Source: Xenorhabdus griffiniae
GTDB taxonomy: Bacteria; Pseudomonadota; Gammaproteobacteria; Enterobacterales; Enterobacteriaceae
Length of the DNA: 64,000 bases
Direction of reading: 5' to 3'
Assembly: GCF_037265215.1 (NCBI RefSeq)
Contig: NZ_CP147737.1
Location: 3,070,001-3,134,000 of the forward strand
Under the pieces are notes generated by a model. It searched no databases, was not told the DNA's origin, and worked only from the letters and a program-made list of their open reading frames with translations. Each line of letters starts with the position of its first letter. The stretch's first letter is position 1. The translations under genes and the position numbers were made by a program. Positions 9,499-17,561 of the stretch are shown piece by piece.

Positions 9499-10440
9499 AT
9501 GATTAAATCACCGACGATGAGAAAAGAAGTTAATCTTCCACCTATGCCTAATAATTATGATTCATATCAAGAAATACCTACATTTAATATGATAAAAGGT
9601 TGGTTAAATAATAATGGAGAATTAAAATTAGATAGAGATTCAGGAATGGAATCGATATTAAAACATGGCTTCTTTTTGCTAAAATGCCCTTCTGATACTG
9701 ATTTGACATTTGGTGACCTATTTGTAAATAATTTTTATAAAGAAAAACAAATGGGTGAAATGAAAGATTTTACTGGATTTAAAGAATGCATCATAAATAA
9801 TGATTATGAAGGATATTTTGATCGCCCTCATGATCAGTGGGAAAATTTTTATATAGAAAAAAATAATTGGCATCTTATCCCTAAAAAAGTGTCAGAATTA
9901 GCAAATTTGATGTCATATTCAGGAATTAGTGTATTAAAGTCAGTTTTCTATTATATTGGTGTAAATTCTATTTATTGGTCAAAAATAACAGGAGGACTAA
10001 CAGAAAATTATGGACATCAAATGATAGCTTTTAATCATTTTCGTTCAGAAAAGAAAATTCGAGGGTGTAAATTCCATCGTGATTCTGGTTGGGTAACTAT
10101 ACTACGCTCTACTGAGCCTGGACTATTAGCTTATATTGATGGAAAATTATGGGCAATAAATCCAGAACCTGGATATTTTATTGTTAATTTTGGTAGCTCG
10201 ATAGAAGTATTGACTGAGTATATGCCTTCAAAAGTTCACGCTAATATTCATGGAGTTATTCGAACAAACAAAAATGATAGTGGAAAAGATAGAGTTTCAT
10301 ATGCCCTATTTTTGGATAGTTCCCTCGATGGAGATATCTATCGCTATGGATTTAATGGACCTGAAAAGATCCAGTCTGTAACAGAATTTGCAATACAAGA
10401 AGTTAATAGGACTTATAACAATAATAATGAAGCACTTTAA
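9499..10440 (+). CDS. Fe(II)/2-oxoglutarate-type oxygenase 4
   Basis: A 313-residue paralogue with iron ligands His193, Asp195 (KFHRDSGW) and His251 (NIHGV), and a canonical RxS (DRVSYALF). It differs from the others by HRD instead of HKD and by NIHGV, where the Arg after the distal His is replaced by Gly, so it may have diverged in substrate or co-substrate handling. It has about 25 extra N-terminal residues; MRKEVNLP at residue 7 could be a second start. AGGA precedes the first ATG. It lies 23 bases after oxygenase 3. Confidence 0.84.
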   Translation: MIKSPTMRKEVNLPPMPNNYDSYQEIPTFNMIKGWLNNNGELKLDRDSGMESILKHGFFLLKCPSDTDLTFGDLFVNNFYKEKQMGEMKDFTGFKECIINNDYEGYFDRPHDQWENFYIEKNNWHLIPKKVSELANLMSYSGISVLKSVFYYIGVNSIYWSKITGGLTENYGHQMIAFNHFRSEKKIRGCKFHRDSGWVTILRSTEPGLLAYIDGKLWAINPEPGYFIVNFGSSIEVLTEYMPSKVHANIHGVIRTNKNDSGKDRVSYALFLDSSLDGDIYRYGFNGPEKIQSVTEFAIQEVNRTYNNNNEAL

Positions 10441-10458
10441 TCTTCATAAGGGGGGTAT

Positions 10459-11355
10459 ATGAAAGAAGAAGTTCCTTATAGATGGGCTGAGGCCAAACTA
10501 AATGAAGGTGAAATTTTCTTTAATACGCATGATGGATTCAAACAAGCAATACAAGATGGATTCTTTTTTATTGAAAAACCAAAATCAATAGCATTGAACT
10601 ATGGAGATCTTTTTGCTAATGAATTTTATAAAAATAAAAAAGGTGAGCGTAATGACGAATATAGAGGGTTTAGATTTTTAGATTCATCTATTCTTGGTAA
10701 GAGAGAAGGATACTTTCTTAGAAAGGAAGATCAGGTTGAACAATTTTTTCTTGAACAATCTCTTTGGGAAAGATTTTTTCCAAATGAATTGTCGAAATTA
10801 GCATATGAAATGAAAAAGTTTGCAATTCAAATTCTAGAAGCTATTTTAAGATGTTTAAATATACCAACAAAATTATGGGATAAAGCAACTGGATATAGTT
10901 TGTCAGGAAGAGGAACCTATCATTTGACTTTTAATCATTTTAGACCATCAGTTCGTGCAAGAGGATTAAATATTCATAAAGATTCTGGATGGATAACGAT
11001 ATTACGATCTTTAGAGCCAGGACTTGAAATATTAAGGAAACAAGAATGGATCCCCATTTTACCTAAAGAAGATAATTTTATTGTAAATTTTGGTTGTGCC
11101 ATGGAAATTTTGACTAAAGATACTGATATTCCTGTGGCGGCTGTAGCTCACCGTGTTACTGAACAAAAAGAAAGAAACTTAAGTGATAGATTCTCATATG
11201 CTTTATTTGTTGATAGCAGCTTAGATAAAGAGCTATGTGAAGGTTTGTATCGTTATCATCCAACGAATGGATTGTTACTTGAAACTGACTTTGAAGATTT
11301 TTTAGATAAAATAGTTTACAAAACTTATGAGAAAGACACACAAGGATTATATTAA
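10459..11355 (+). CDS. Fe(II)/2-oxoglutarate-type oxygenase 5
   Basis: A 298-residue paralogue and the last gene of the operon. The iron ligands are His173, Asp175 (NIHKDSGW) and His231 (VAHRV), with RxS as DRFSYALF. GTYHLTFNHFRP is shared nearly letter for letter with oxygenase 1, and SYALFxDSSLD with oxygenase 4, which suggests a series of tandem duplications. The ribosome site AGGGGGG is unusually strong. It follows oxygenase 4 by 18 bases. Whether all five paralogues act in turn on one product cannot be judged from sequence. Confidence 0.85.
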   Translation: MKEEVPYRWAEAKLNEGEIFFNTHDGFKQAIQDGFFFIEKPKSIALNYGDLFANEFYKNKKGERNDEYRGFRFLDSSILGKREGYFLRKEDQVEQFFLEQSLWERFFPNELSKLAYEMKKFAIQILEAILRCLNIPTKLWDKATGYSLSGRGTYHLTFNHFRPSVRARGLNIHKDSGWITILRSLEPGLEILRKQEWIPILPKEDNFIVNFGCAMEILTKDTDIPVAAVAHRVTEQKERNLSDRFSYALFVDSSLDKELCEGLYRYHPTNGLLLETDFEDFLDKIVYKTYEKDTQGLY

Positions 11356-11798
11356 TATTGATGTTTGATTTCATGCTATATGTAGTATCTAGGGCTAACA
11401 CATGGGTGCTAAAAAATTAGTTAACTGCTTGAAAATTACTTCCCAATGCAGATAAAAGTCTTTACCTTATACAAAGTAAAGGTATTATTTATAACATAAA
11501 TTATTTAGTGTAAAAAAACTCATGCGTTAGCTCTGATATTGCATCAAGGAAAATTAATTTCTAAATATATATTTACAGCATGGAATATATGAATTTTTAT
11601 ACAATATTATTCATATCAATACGACATATTTATGTATTCTTTTCAAAAAAAGAAAAGGATAAAAACTAAATTTTGATACAACTTAATCTATTAATTCAAG
11701 TATTCATATTAAGCTTGGATTCGCTTAATAAGTTCAATTTCTGAGAAAGGCGGTCAGTTGCTATAGTAGGCATCTTTCTCGCCAAAGGAAAATGCACT
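11356..11798. other. Non-coding region after the CDPS operon
   Basis: No gene is seen. It contains an inverted repeat element at 11392-11533 (listed separately), AT-rich filler, and from about 11740 the start of the IS30 remnant leader. A weak stem (CTTTAC with GTAAAG around 11460-11485) could end the operon transcript, but it lacks a good T run. Confidence 0.5.
11392..11533. repeat. Possible MITE, 15-bp imperfect inverted ends
   Basis: GGGCTAACACATGGG at 11392-11406 pairs with CTCATGCGTTAGCTC at 11519-11533, with 12 of 15 positions matching. The interior is AT-rich and non-coding. No clear target duplication is visible. It lies 37 bases after the last oxygenase stop. It could be a small non-autonomous element or the scar of an IS. 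Confidence 0.4.
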
Positions 11799-12240
11799 AT
11801 GGCCTATACACAACTGACCGGAATAGAAAGATATCAGATTTTCAGCTTAAAAGAAGCCGGTTTTACGCAACGTTTGATCGCAACGTCTCTTAAACGAGCT
11901 CCGTCAACGATTAGCCGCGAATTGAAAAGAAACCAAGAAGAACAGAAGTACTGCCCTAAACAAGTCCAACTAATACTATCGTTGGAAAAGATCATAAAGG
12001 TGCATTATTAACCTTAGTTGAACGAAAATCGCTATTTACTGTCATCATTAAACTTGAAGATAAAACAGCGGAAGAGGTTGCAAAAGCGGCGATAAGACAT
12101 TTATCACATATAAAATAAAAGATTAAAACCATCACTGTAGATAGCGGATTGGAATTTGCCAAACACGAACTTATCAGTAAAAATTTAGAAGTAGGGATGA
12201 CTTCCCAAAAGGAACCGATTTTAATCAGGTATCAGAATGA
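11799..12240 (+). pseudogene. IS30-family transposase remnant, 5' part
   Basis: The N-terminus MAYTQLTGIERYQIFSLKEA with a helix-turn-helix (APSTISRELKRN) is typical of IS30-family transposases. After about residue 55 an internal deletion joins it, out of frame, to the catalytic region (TIVGKDHKGALLTLVERKS and later ITVDSGLEFAKHE, which carries a DDE acid). An in-frame TAA near 12116 breaks it again. The C-terminal end of the same gene reappears at about 13322-13440, on the far side of an IS630 element, so the IS630 inserted into it. Confidence 0.8.
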
Positions 12241-12251
12241 GAGATAAGTGC

Positions 12252-12812
12252 TCAAGAGAAATTAATTGCAAATTGATCACCATAACCGTCCAATAGCATA
12301 TTTAGCTCATCATCCATTGTCTCTTGAGTCCAAGTGATAAAACGTCGCCAGTGATATTTGGCTTGTTTCCAGACGATTTCAATCAGATTCAGCTCTGGGC
12401 TGTAGGCGGGAAGATAAAGTAAAATCAGGTTGTGCTCCCGTAACCAGCGAGTTCTGGTTTTTTCCTCGATCCCATGGTGGATACGCGCATTATCTAGCAC
12501 TAAAAATGTCAGCCGGTTGTCTCCTTGTTGGGCTACCTGCTCTAAAAAATCAATCACATCAGCTCGCGTAACACTGCCTGATATTAGCTGGTAAAACAGC
12601 GTGTTGGCCGTGTAATTTAATGCCCCCAGAACGGACCGTCTGTGATGGTCTTGGGGTTCAGTTTCATGGGGTTTACCCCGAGGGCTCCACCCATATTGCA
12701 CCGGCGGAGATGCGGCAAAACCGGCCTCATCAAAATAGACCAGACGGTCATGTCCTGACTGGGCTCCCACCTTAATTTTGCTTAGCAAGGCGGATTTTTT
12801 AGCAAACTCCAT
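12252..12812 (-). CDS. IS630-family transposase, orfB (catalytic DDE part)
   Basis: The 186-residue catalytic half carries the DDE acids in VYFDEAGF, FLVLDNARIHH and PELNLIEIVWKQAKY. It overlaps orfA by 31 bases in the -1 frame. A run of seven A on the coding strand (T7 at 12823-12829) lies just upstream of its ATG. Reading through with a -1 slip there gives SLKKKRNEMEFAKKSALL, which matches the continuous sequence of single-ORF relatives, so the real product is probably the orfA-orfB fusion. Confidence 0.9.
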   Translation of the reverse strand: MEFAKKSALLSKIKVGAQSGHDRLVYFDEAGFAASPPVQYGWSPRGKPHETEPQDHHRRSVLGALNYTANTLFYQLISGSVTRADVIDFLEQVAQQGDNRLTFLVLDNARIHHGIEEKTRTRWLREHNLILLYLPAYSPELNLIEIVWKQAKYHWRRFITWTQETMDDELNMLLDGYGDQFAINFS

Positions 12813-13255
12813 TTCGTTGCGCTTTTTTTCAGCGACAGGCGGGTTCGTTTATAGGTGAGCCCCTGCTTTTTCAGGGTATTCGCCAGCGTTTCAAGCGTAC
12901 AGGGCAGGGAACCATGCTTTGCCTCAACGCACTGAGCGATTCGGGCGAGCGTCAGGGACTCTGCGCGAGCTGCTTCGACCGCAGTGGCAATCATTTCAGG
13001 TGTCATGGCAAGATAGCGGCCTCCGGCATGACCCCCTAATAATCCCGCTATCCCGCAATGGTGCCATGTGTGAACCCAGTTGTAGATAACCCGGAGACTG
13101 CATCCTATCTCAACGGTGATCTGGGACGGCTTGACGCCTCTGGCAAGCATGAGCAACCCCGTTCCTCGTGTCCGGACATCCCGATGTGGGTGATTCAAGG
13201 CCAGTTGTTGCAATGTCATTCGTTCAGACTCAGAAAGTGTTATCTTCGATTTCAT
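12782..13255 (-). CDS. IS630-family transposase, orfA (DNA-binding part)
   Basis: The 157-residue N-terminal half with a helix-turn-helix region (MLARGVKPSQITVEIGCSL, then IYNWVHTW) and an LTYKRTRLSLKK end is typical of IS630 transposases. On its own it lacks catalytic residues. The zero frame ends at 12782, inside orfB, after an A7 slippage site. The arrangement resembles other IS630 members that use programmed frameshifting. Confidence 0.88.
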   Translation of the reverse strand: MKSKITLSESERMTLQQLALNHPHRDVRTRGTGLLMLARGVKPSQITVEIGCSLRVIYNWVHTWHHCGIAGLLGGHAGGRYLAMTPEMIATAVEAARAESLTLARIAQCVEAKHGSLPCTLETLANTLKKQGLTYKRTRLSLKKSATKWSLLKNPPC

Positions 13256-13321
13256 AAGAACAAGTGGAAAATTGGGTTATCGTGTTATCGATTATAGCAG
13301 TAATGCAGATAATTTATCTTA

Positions 13322-13440
13322 TTAACTTAAATCTCATCGCCAATCGATTAAATAAACTCCCTCTGAAGACCCGAGATTACAATGAGTTATTTAAAGGGAC
13401 ACCCACTCGTTTACTTCGTTCATAACGGTGTTGCACTTAT
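13322..13440 (+). pseudogene. IS30-family transposase remnant, 3' end
   Basis: Translation gives RLNKLPLKTRDYNELFKGTP, the conserved C-terminal segment of IS30 transposases, then after a small frameshift NGVALIM and a stop, corresponding to the usual C-terminal end. It continues the remnant at 11799-12240 on the far side of the inserted IS630. Confidence 0.7.
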
Positions 13441-13697
13441 TATGTAAATGCAAGAAGATATATAATAAACTTTCTAACTTTAATTTGTTTTTATAATTTA
13501 CCCCAATGACATTAAACACATAAAACTATAAGTAATATTAGTTTGATTTGTACAATAAAAAACAAACCATTGTATTATTTTCATAATTGATATAGTATTA
13601 TTCTCGTTAACTTCTTTTTCCAATCCTTCCATTTTTATCTAATTGTTTTAATCCAAATTAATATTTTTTATTTCCCCTATTTTTGGAGACTCTATGC
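13441..13697. promoter_or_regulatory. AT-rich leader of the MFS gene
   Basis: There is no gene here. It is strongly AT-rich and must hold the promoter of the MFS gene unless transcription comes through the IS elements. The ribosome site GGAG is at 13685-13688. I cannot assign -35/-10 boxes with confidence in such AT-rich sequence. Confidence 0.4.
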
Positions 13698-14933
13698 ATG
13701 AATCATTTTGATTTAGAAAAACACTCGTTTCAAAGTAAACTATCCGTAGGATTATTAGCTTTATTCACTGTGACTGTCTTTTTTGTGGGGGTCACAGAAT
13801 TTATGCTATCATCAATGTTTCCCCCTATAGCAAAAGCTTTTAATACTTCTATTGATAAAGTCTCTTTTTTAATATCAGCTTATGCATTATCTTACGCATT
13901 AGCTGCGCCAGTGTTAGGATACTTCTCTGATAGAATAAATAAAGTTAAGTTATTGTTATTAGCATTGTTATTATTCTCAATGGATGGTATAGCAATTGCT
14001 TTTTCTCCAACAATAGAAATTGCTATCTTCTTAAGAGTACTAGGAGGACTTGCTTCTGCTGTAATTATACCAACGGTATTTTCATTAGTATCCGACCTAG
14101 TTCCCTATAAAAATCAAGCAAGTGCAATGGGGGGAGTTATGTTAGGAATGACGCTAGGTATTGCACTGGGACCAGTACTAGCTGGAAGTCTTAATGATTT
14201 TATTCACTGGCGAGCACCATTTATTTTTTGCGCTATCGGTTCTTTTATTATTTTTTCTGTAGGCTACTTTTATCTAAAAAAAATTAAGAATAGAAATTAC
14301 AATACCTTTCCATTAAAGAAAAAATCATTAAAAGAAGATATTAATTGGTCAGTATTACGACCATTATTTGCTAAAGGTGCCTGGAATGGTGCAGGTGTAT
14401 CAGCATTTATATTATCGGGAGAAATTTTACATCAACGTTACGGTTTTCCTCCTTCTATAACAGGATTGTCTGTTAGCTTTTTTGGCTTTGGCCTTGGTCT
14501 TGGAAACATTTCCGCTGGATTACTTCGAAAATTAATTGCAAAAGAAGAAGGAATACTAATAGCGATAAATATTATTCTTTTTATTTTTATCTCTATATTT
14601 TTCCTATTTCCCCTACCACTATGGGGATATTTTTTATGCTTAGTTGCCTGGGGATGTGCATTAGGTGCTGGAGCTCCCATCAGTACTGTAGTTATCATAA
14701 AAAGAATAACACATTATAAAACAGTTATGCTATCTCTCGCTGAGACATTAAATAATATATTCATATTTTCCCTTGTTCCTCTATCAATTATGTTTTTGAG
14801 CAATGGAAATAGATACTTATCGTTAGTGGTCTTAGGGATTGGTTTGATTATAGGATTATTATTAACTATTTTTGATTTTCTCATAATTAGGAAAAATACA
14901 AGCCACCATATAATAAAGAATGACGATTATTAA
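13698..14933 (+). CDS. MFS drug/metabolite efflux transporter (DHA1-like)
   Basis: A 411-residue integral membrane protein with about 12 hydrophobic segments, of the proton-antiport DHA1 type (residue numbering from ATG 13698). YALSYALAAPVLGYFSDR carries the loop 2-3 motif, and GVMLGMTLGIALGPVLAG is the motif C region of antiporters. The ORF opens at TTG 13683, but ATG 13698 has GGAG nine bases upstream and is the better start. An identical TTGGAG arrangement is seen at the CDPS gene. Base composition matches the CDPS operon, from which it is separated by the IS nest. It may export the oxidised cyclodipeptide or give self-resistance; this is inference from position. Confidence 0.85.
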   Translation: MNHFDLEKHSFQSKLSVGLLALFTVTVFFVGVTEFMLSSMFPPIAKAFNTSIDKVSFLISAYALSYALAAPVLGYFSDRINKVKLLLLALLLFSMDGIAIAFSPTIEIAIFLRVLGGLASAVIIPTVFSLVSDLVPYKNQASAMGGVMLGMTLGIALGPVLAGSLNDFIHWRAPFIFCAIGSFIIFSVGYFYLKKIKNRNYNTFPLKKKSLKEDINWSVLRPLFAKGAWNGAGVSAFILSGEILHQRYGFPPSITGLSVSFFGFGLGLGNISAGLLRKLIAKEEGILIAINIILFIFISIFFLFPLPLWGYFLCLVAWGCALGAGAPISTVVIIKRITHYKTVMLSLAETLNNIFIFSLVPLSIMFLSNGNRYLSLVVLGIGLIIGLLLTIFDFLIIRKNTSHHIIKNDDY

Positions 14934-14993
14934 TATACCCATCGCCATTGAAGATGCTTGATTTCTTATCCAAACCAAATCATGTTTGCAACC

Positions 14994-15872
14994 ATGAAAA
15001 TTCATCTGACACCAGAACAAAAACGTGCCCTCGAATTGATGCATGATACCACTCGTGACAGTCGGGTCTGTGATCGTATCAAGGCCGTGCTGTTGGCATC
15101 AGAGGGCTGGACAGCTCAGATGATTGCCCAGGCCTTACGTATTCATGAAAGTACGGTCAGCCGTCACCTAAAAGATTTCATCGCTCAGGAAAAACTCATC
15201 CCAGAAAATGGCGGTTCTGAAAGCCATCTCTCTGCCGAACAAACCGCCGACCTGATTGATTATTTGGTGGCAAATATGTGGAATCAACGCTTAGAAGAAC
15301 AAAGCTCCGTTCGCCTTACCGAAGTCGGCTCAAGGGGGGAAGCTAATTTTTGGATCTCCACAGCAAATGATGAACAAGAAATTGCTCTGAATGGGGATCT
15401 TGCCCAGACAACTTTAGTTTTACCGGATGGCATTATTAGTGATTATTCCCAGCCACATTTTAATATCCCTGGAATAGTATTATCAAATGAAATTCACTAC
15501 ACAGAAGATACTTTCAATTCAGTCCAAAGAGCATTATTTGATACTATGACAGAACAAGAAGTTGCAAGCATGATTATTTATCAAACTATATCTCATGAAT
15601 TTGGTCATGCTTTAGGTCTACTTCATCCATCTGAAAATCAAGAAGACGTCGACTTATATAGTAACGAATTTTCCATAGACACACAGGGCAGACATATTCT
15701 TGCCATGACAGTAACAGCACAGCGTCGCTTGGGACAGCAAGACTCCAACGTGCCATTAATGACACCTGATGATACTTATTTTGCCGCGTTGTCTTATCAA
15801 CTGCATAGACGATTAGAAGAGAGAGATAAAAGAGATATTCTCATTCGCAGAGAGTTGCACAGAAAAACCTAA
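14994..15872 (+). CDS. Chimeric ORF: IS630 transposase N-terminus fused to a metzincin protease domain
   Basis: Residues 1-95 or so (MKIHLTPEQKRALELMHD to LIDYLVANM) are the helix-turn-helix part of an IS630 transposase. From about residue 95 the sequence changes to a zinc metalloprotease: SSVRLTEVGSRGEANFWIS resembles the first strands of matrixin-type domains, and HEFGHALGLLH at residues 201-211 is a full HExxHxxGxxH metzincin zinc site. ILAMT further on could be the Met-turn. The protease has no signal peptide or pro-region of its own, so an IS insertion seems to have removed its 5' end and supplied a start codon in frame. ATG 14994 is the usual IS630 start; no clear ribosome site is seen. 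It may be non-functional debris or a new fusion. Confidence 0.75.
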   Translation: MKIHLTPEQKRALELMHDTTRDSRVCDRIKAVLLASEGWTAQMIAQALRIHESTVSRHLKDFIAQEKLIPENGGSESHLSAEQTADLIDYLVANMWNQRLEEQSSVRLTEVGSRGEANFWISTANDEQEIALNGDLAQTTLVLPDGIISDYSQPHFNIPGIVLSNEIHYTEDTFNSVQRALFDTMTEQEVASMIIYQTISHEFGHALGLLHPSENQEDVDLYSNEFSIDTQGRHILAMTVTAQRRLGQQDSNVPLMTPDDTYFAALSYQLHRRLEERDKRDILIRRELHRKT

Positions 15873-16017
15873 TATATTTTATCCTATGGCACAAATTCTG
15901 ATATCCTTTATTGCATTATTATTATATTAATATAACTTCAATAGGCATATCGAACCATGTATACAAGCAGCGTATTTAGAAGTAAAAAAGGAAACAAAAC
16001 AGCCAAATAGGATGGTG

Positions 16018-16075
16018 AAATTCATGGAGAAATTATTATCAATATTGCTTAACAAATAATTACCTCCATGAATTT
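16018..16075 (-). terminator. Hairpin after the permease gene
   Basis: AAATTCATGGAG at 16018-16029 pairs with CTCCATGAATTT at 16064-16075, with further A/T pairing towards the loop. It lies 27 bases past the permease stop, between convergent genes. The T run is weak, so it may act as a terminator or only as an mRNA 3' stabiliser. Confidence 0.55.
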
Positions 16076-16101
16076 TGCTAAATTAAGGGTCGACAAATCC
16101 T

Positions 16102-17529
16102 TTAATTTACCATTTCATCCTGCATACCCTGCTGTTCGCGATTTTTCCGCATACGCCACAACATTTCCAATATCACAAACCACACTGGCGTACCATATAA
16201 TGCAATACGGGTGTCATAATCAAACACCATGATCACCACCGTAAAGGCAAAAAATAGCAAGGTACACCATGTCATAGGAATGCCCATTGGCATTTTATAG
16301 ATAGATTTTTTATGCAGGTCAGGACGTTTCTTGCGGTAAGCCAGATAAGCAATCAGTATCATGCACCAGCTATAAATCACCATAATGGCGGCCACAGTCG
16401 TAACAATAGTAAATAATTTCATGACATTGGGGATAATAAATAGCAAGAATACGCCACTTGCCATGCAAAGCACCGAAAATATCAAACTAAATATAGGAAC
16501 GGCACTGTTGATTGAAAGTTGCCCAAATTTGCTGTGCGCCAGCTTTTCCGTGGACAAACCATAAAGCATACGGGTACAGGCATATAACCCACTGTTGGCC
16601 GAGGACATCGCCGAAGTCAGGGCAACAAAATTAATCACCGCTGCTGCTGCTGGCAACCCTGCCAATGCAAACAACGTCACAAAGGGACTCACTTCCGATG
16701 AAATCTGTGGCCATGAGGTAACAGCAATAATGCACATCATGGAAAGCACGTAAAAGATAATGACCCTGATCGGAATACTGTTGATCGCTTTGGGTAAGAT
16801 TTTCTCTGGCTCTTTGGTTTCAGCTGTCACGGTGCCAACCAGCTCAATACCGGTAAAAGAGAAAATGGCAATCTGAAAACCCGCCAGAAATCCCAACACG
16901 CCATTGGGCAGAAAGACTTCAGGCTCCGTCAAATGGTTTATAGAAGCGGTCACACCATTGGGAGAAGTCCAGCCGACAAAAACCATGCCAATGCCAACGA
17001 CAATTAAAGCCACTATCGTCACCACCTTAATCATGGTAAACCAGAATTCCGTTTCACCAAACAGCCGTACTGAGAAGAAATTACACAGGCACATCAATGC
17101 CAAAATAAACAGTGCTGTTAACCAAAGCCAACTGTCTGGGAACCAATACTGGATATAGCCACCACATACCACCACATCTGCGATGCAACTGACGATCCAG
17201 CTCATCCAATAAGTCCACCCCAGAAAATAGCTGGCCTTATCCCCAAGATAATCCGCGACAAAATCAGCAAACGTCCTGTAATCCAATTTGGTGAGCAACA
17301 GTTCCCCCATTGCCCGCATGACCATAAAAGCAAAAAAGCCAATCAAAAGATAAGTCAGGATAATTGAAGTCCCTGATACTGCGATGGTTTTCCCTGCTCC
17401 CATAAACAATCCTGTACCAATGGCACCACCAATTGCGATCAACTGAACATGGCGCTTACCCAATCCACGGTGCAGTTTTTGCTCACTGGCAGATTGTTCC
17501 ACCGGTGTTTTTAATGATCTCGTCATCAA
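16102..17529 (-). CDS. CycA-like amino acid permease (APC family)
   Basis: A 475-residue inner-membrane amino acid:proton symporter with about 12 membrane segments. The N-terminal HVQLIAIGGAIGTGLFMG and the later ETKEPEKILPKAINSIPIR are hallmarks of the amino acid transporter (AAT) group. Overall it follows E. coli CycA (D-Ser/D-Ala/Gly) closely (for example GTGLFMGAGKTI and NSGLYACTRMLYGL), more than AroP or GabP. It lies 32 bases after astE on the same strand, so it may be cotranscribed and take up an amino acid that feeds the arginine pathway. Its 3' end is repeated at 2207-2373. The substrate is uncertain. Confidence 0.85.
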   Translation of the reverse strand: MMTRSLKTPVEQSASEQKLHRGLGKRHVQLIAIGGAIGTGLFMGAGKTIAVSGTSIILTYLLIGFFAFMVMRAMGELLLTKLDYRTFADFVADYLGDKASYFLGWTYWMSWIVSCIADVVVCGGYIQYWFPDSWLWLTALFILALMCLCNFFSVRLFGETEFWFTMIKVVTIVALIVVGIGMVFVGWTSPNGVTASINHLTEPEVFLPNGVLGFLAGFQIAIFSFTGIELVGTVTAETKEPEKILPKAINSIPIRVIIFYVLSMMCIIAVTSWPQISSEVSPFVTLFALAGLPAAAAVINFVALTSAMSSANSGLYACTRMLYGLSTEKLAHSKFGQLSINSAVPIFSLIFSVLCMASGVFLLFIIPNVMKLFTIVTTVAAIMVIYSWCMILIAYLAYRKKRPDLHKKSIYKMPMGIPMTWCTLLFFAFTVVIMVFDYDTRIALYGTPVWFVILEMLWRMRKNREQQGMQDEMVN

Positions 17530-17561
17530 TAACCTCTACGGCTTGCTGTTTTATGAATTGA

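Larger units (their letters stand above)
12240..13310 (-). mobile_element. IS630-family element inserted in an IS30 remnant
   Basis: A two-ORF IS630-type element (orfA 12782-13255, orfB 12252-12812) lies between the two halves of an IS30 transposase remnant. Both ORFs are intact. The limits given are approximate: they are where IS30-like sequence stops on each side. I did not resolve the terminal repeats. Confidence 0.75.

Noticed and set aside
2374..16101. Classical integrase-driven genomic island with a tRNA attachment site
   Set aside because: No integrase or tRNA gene is visible; only the permease 3'-end repeat supports an insertion event.
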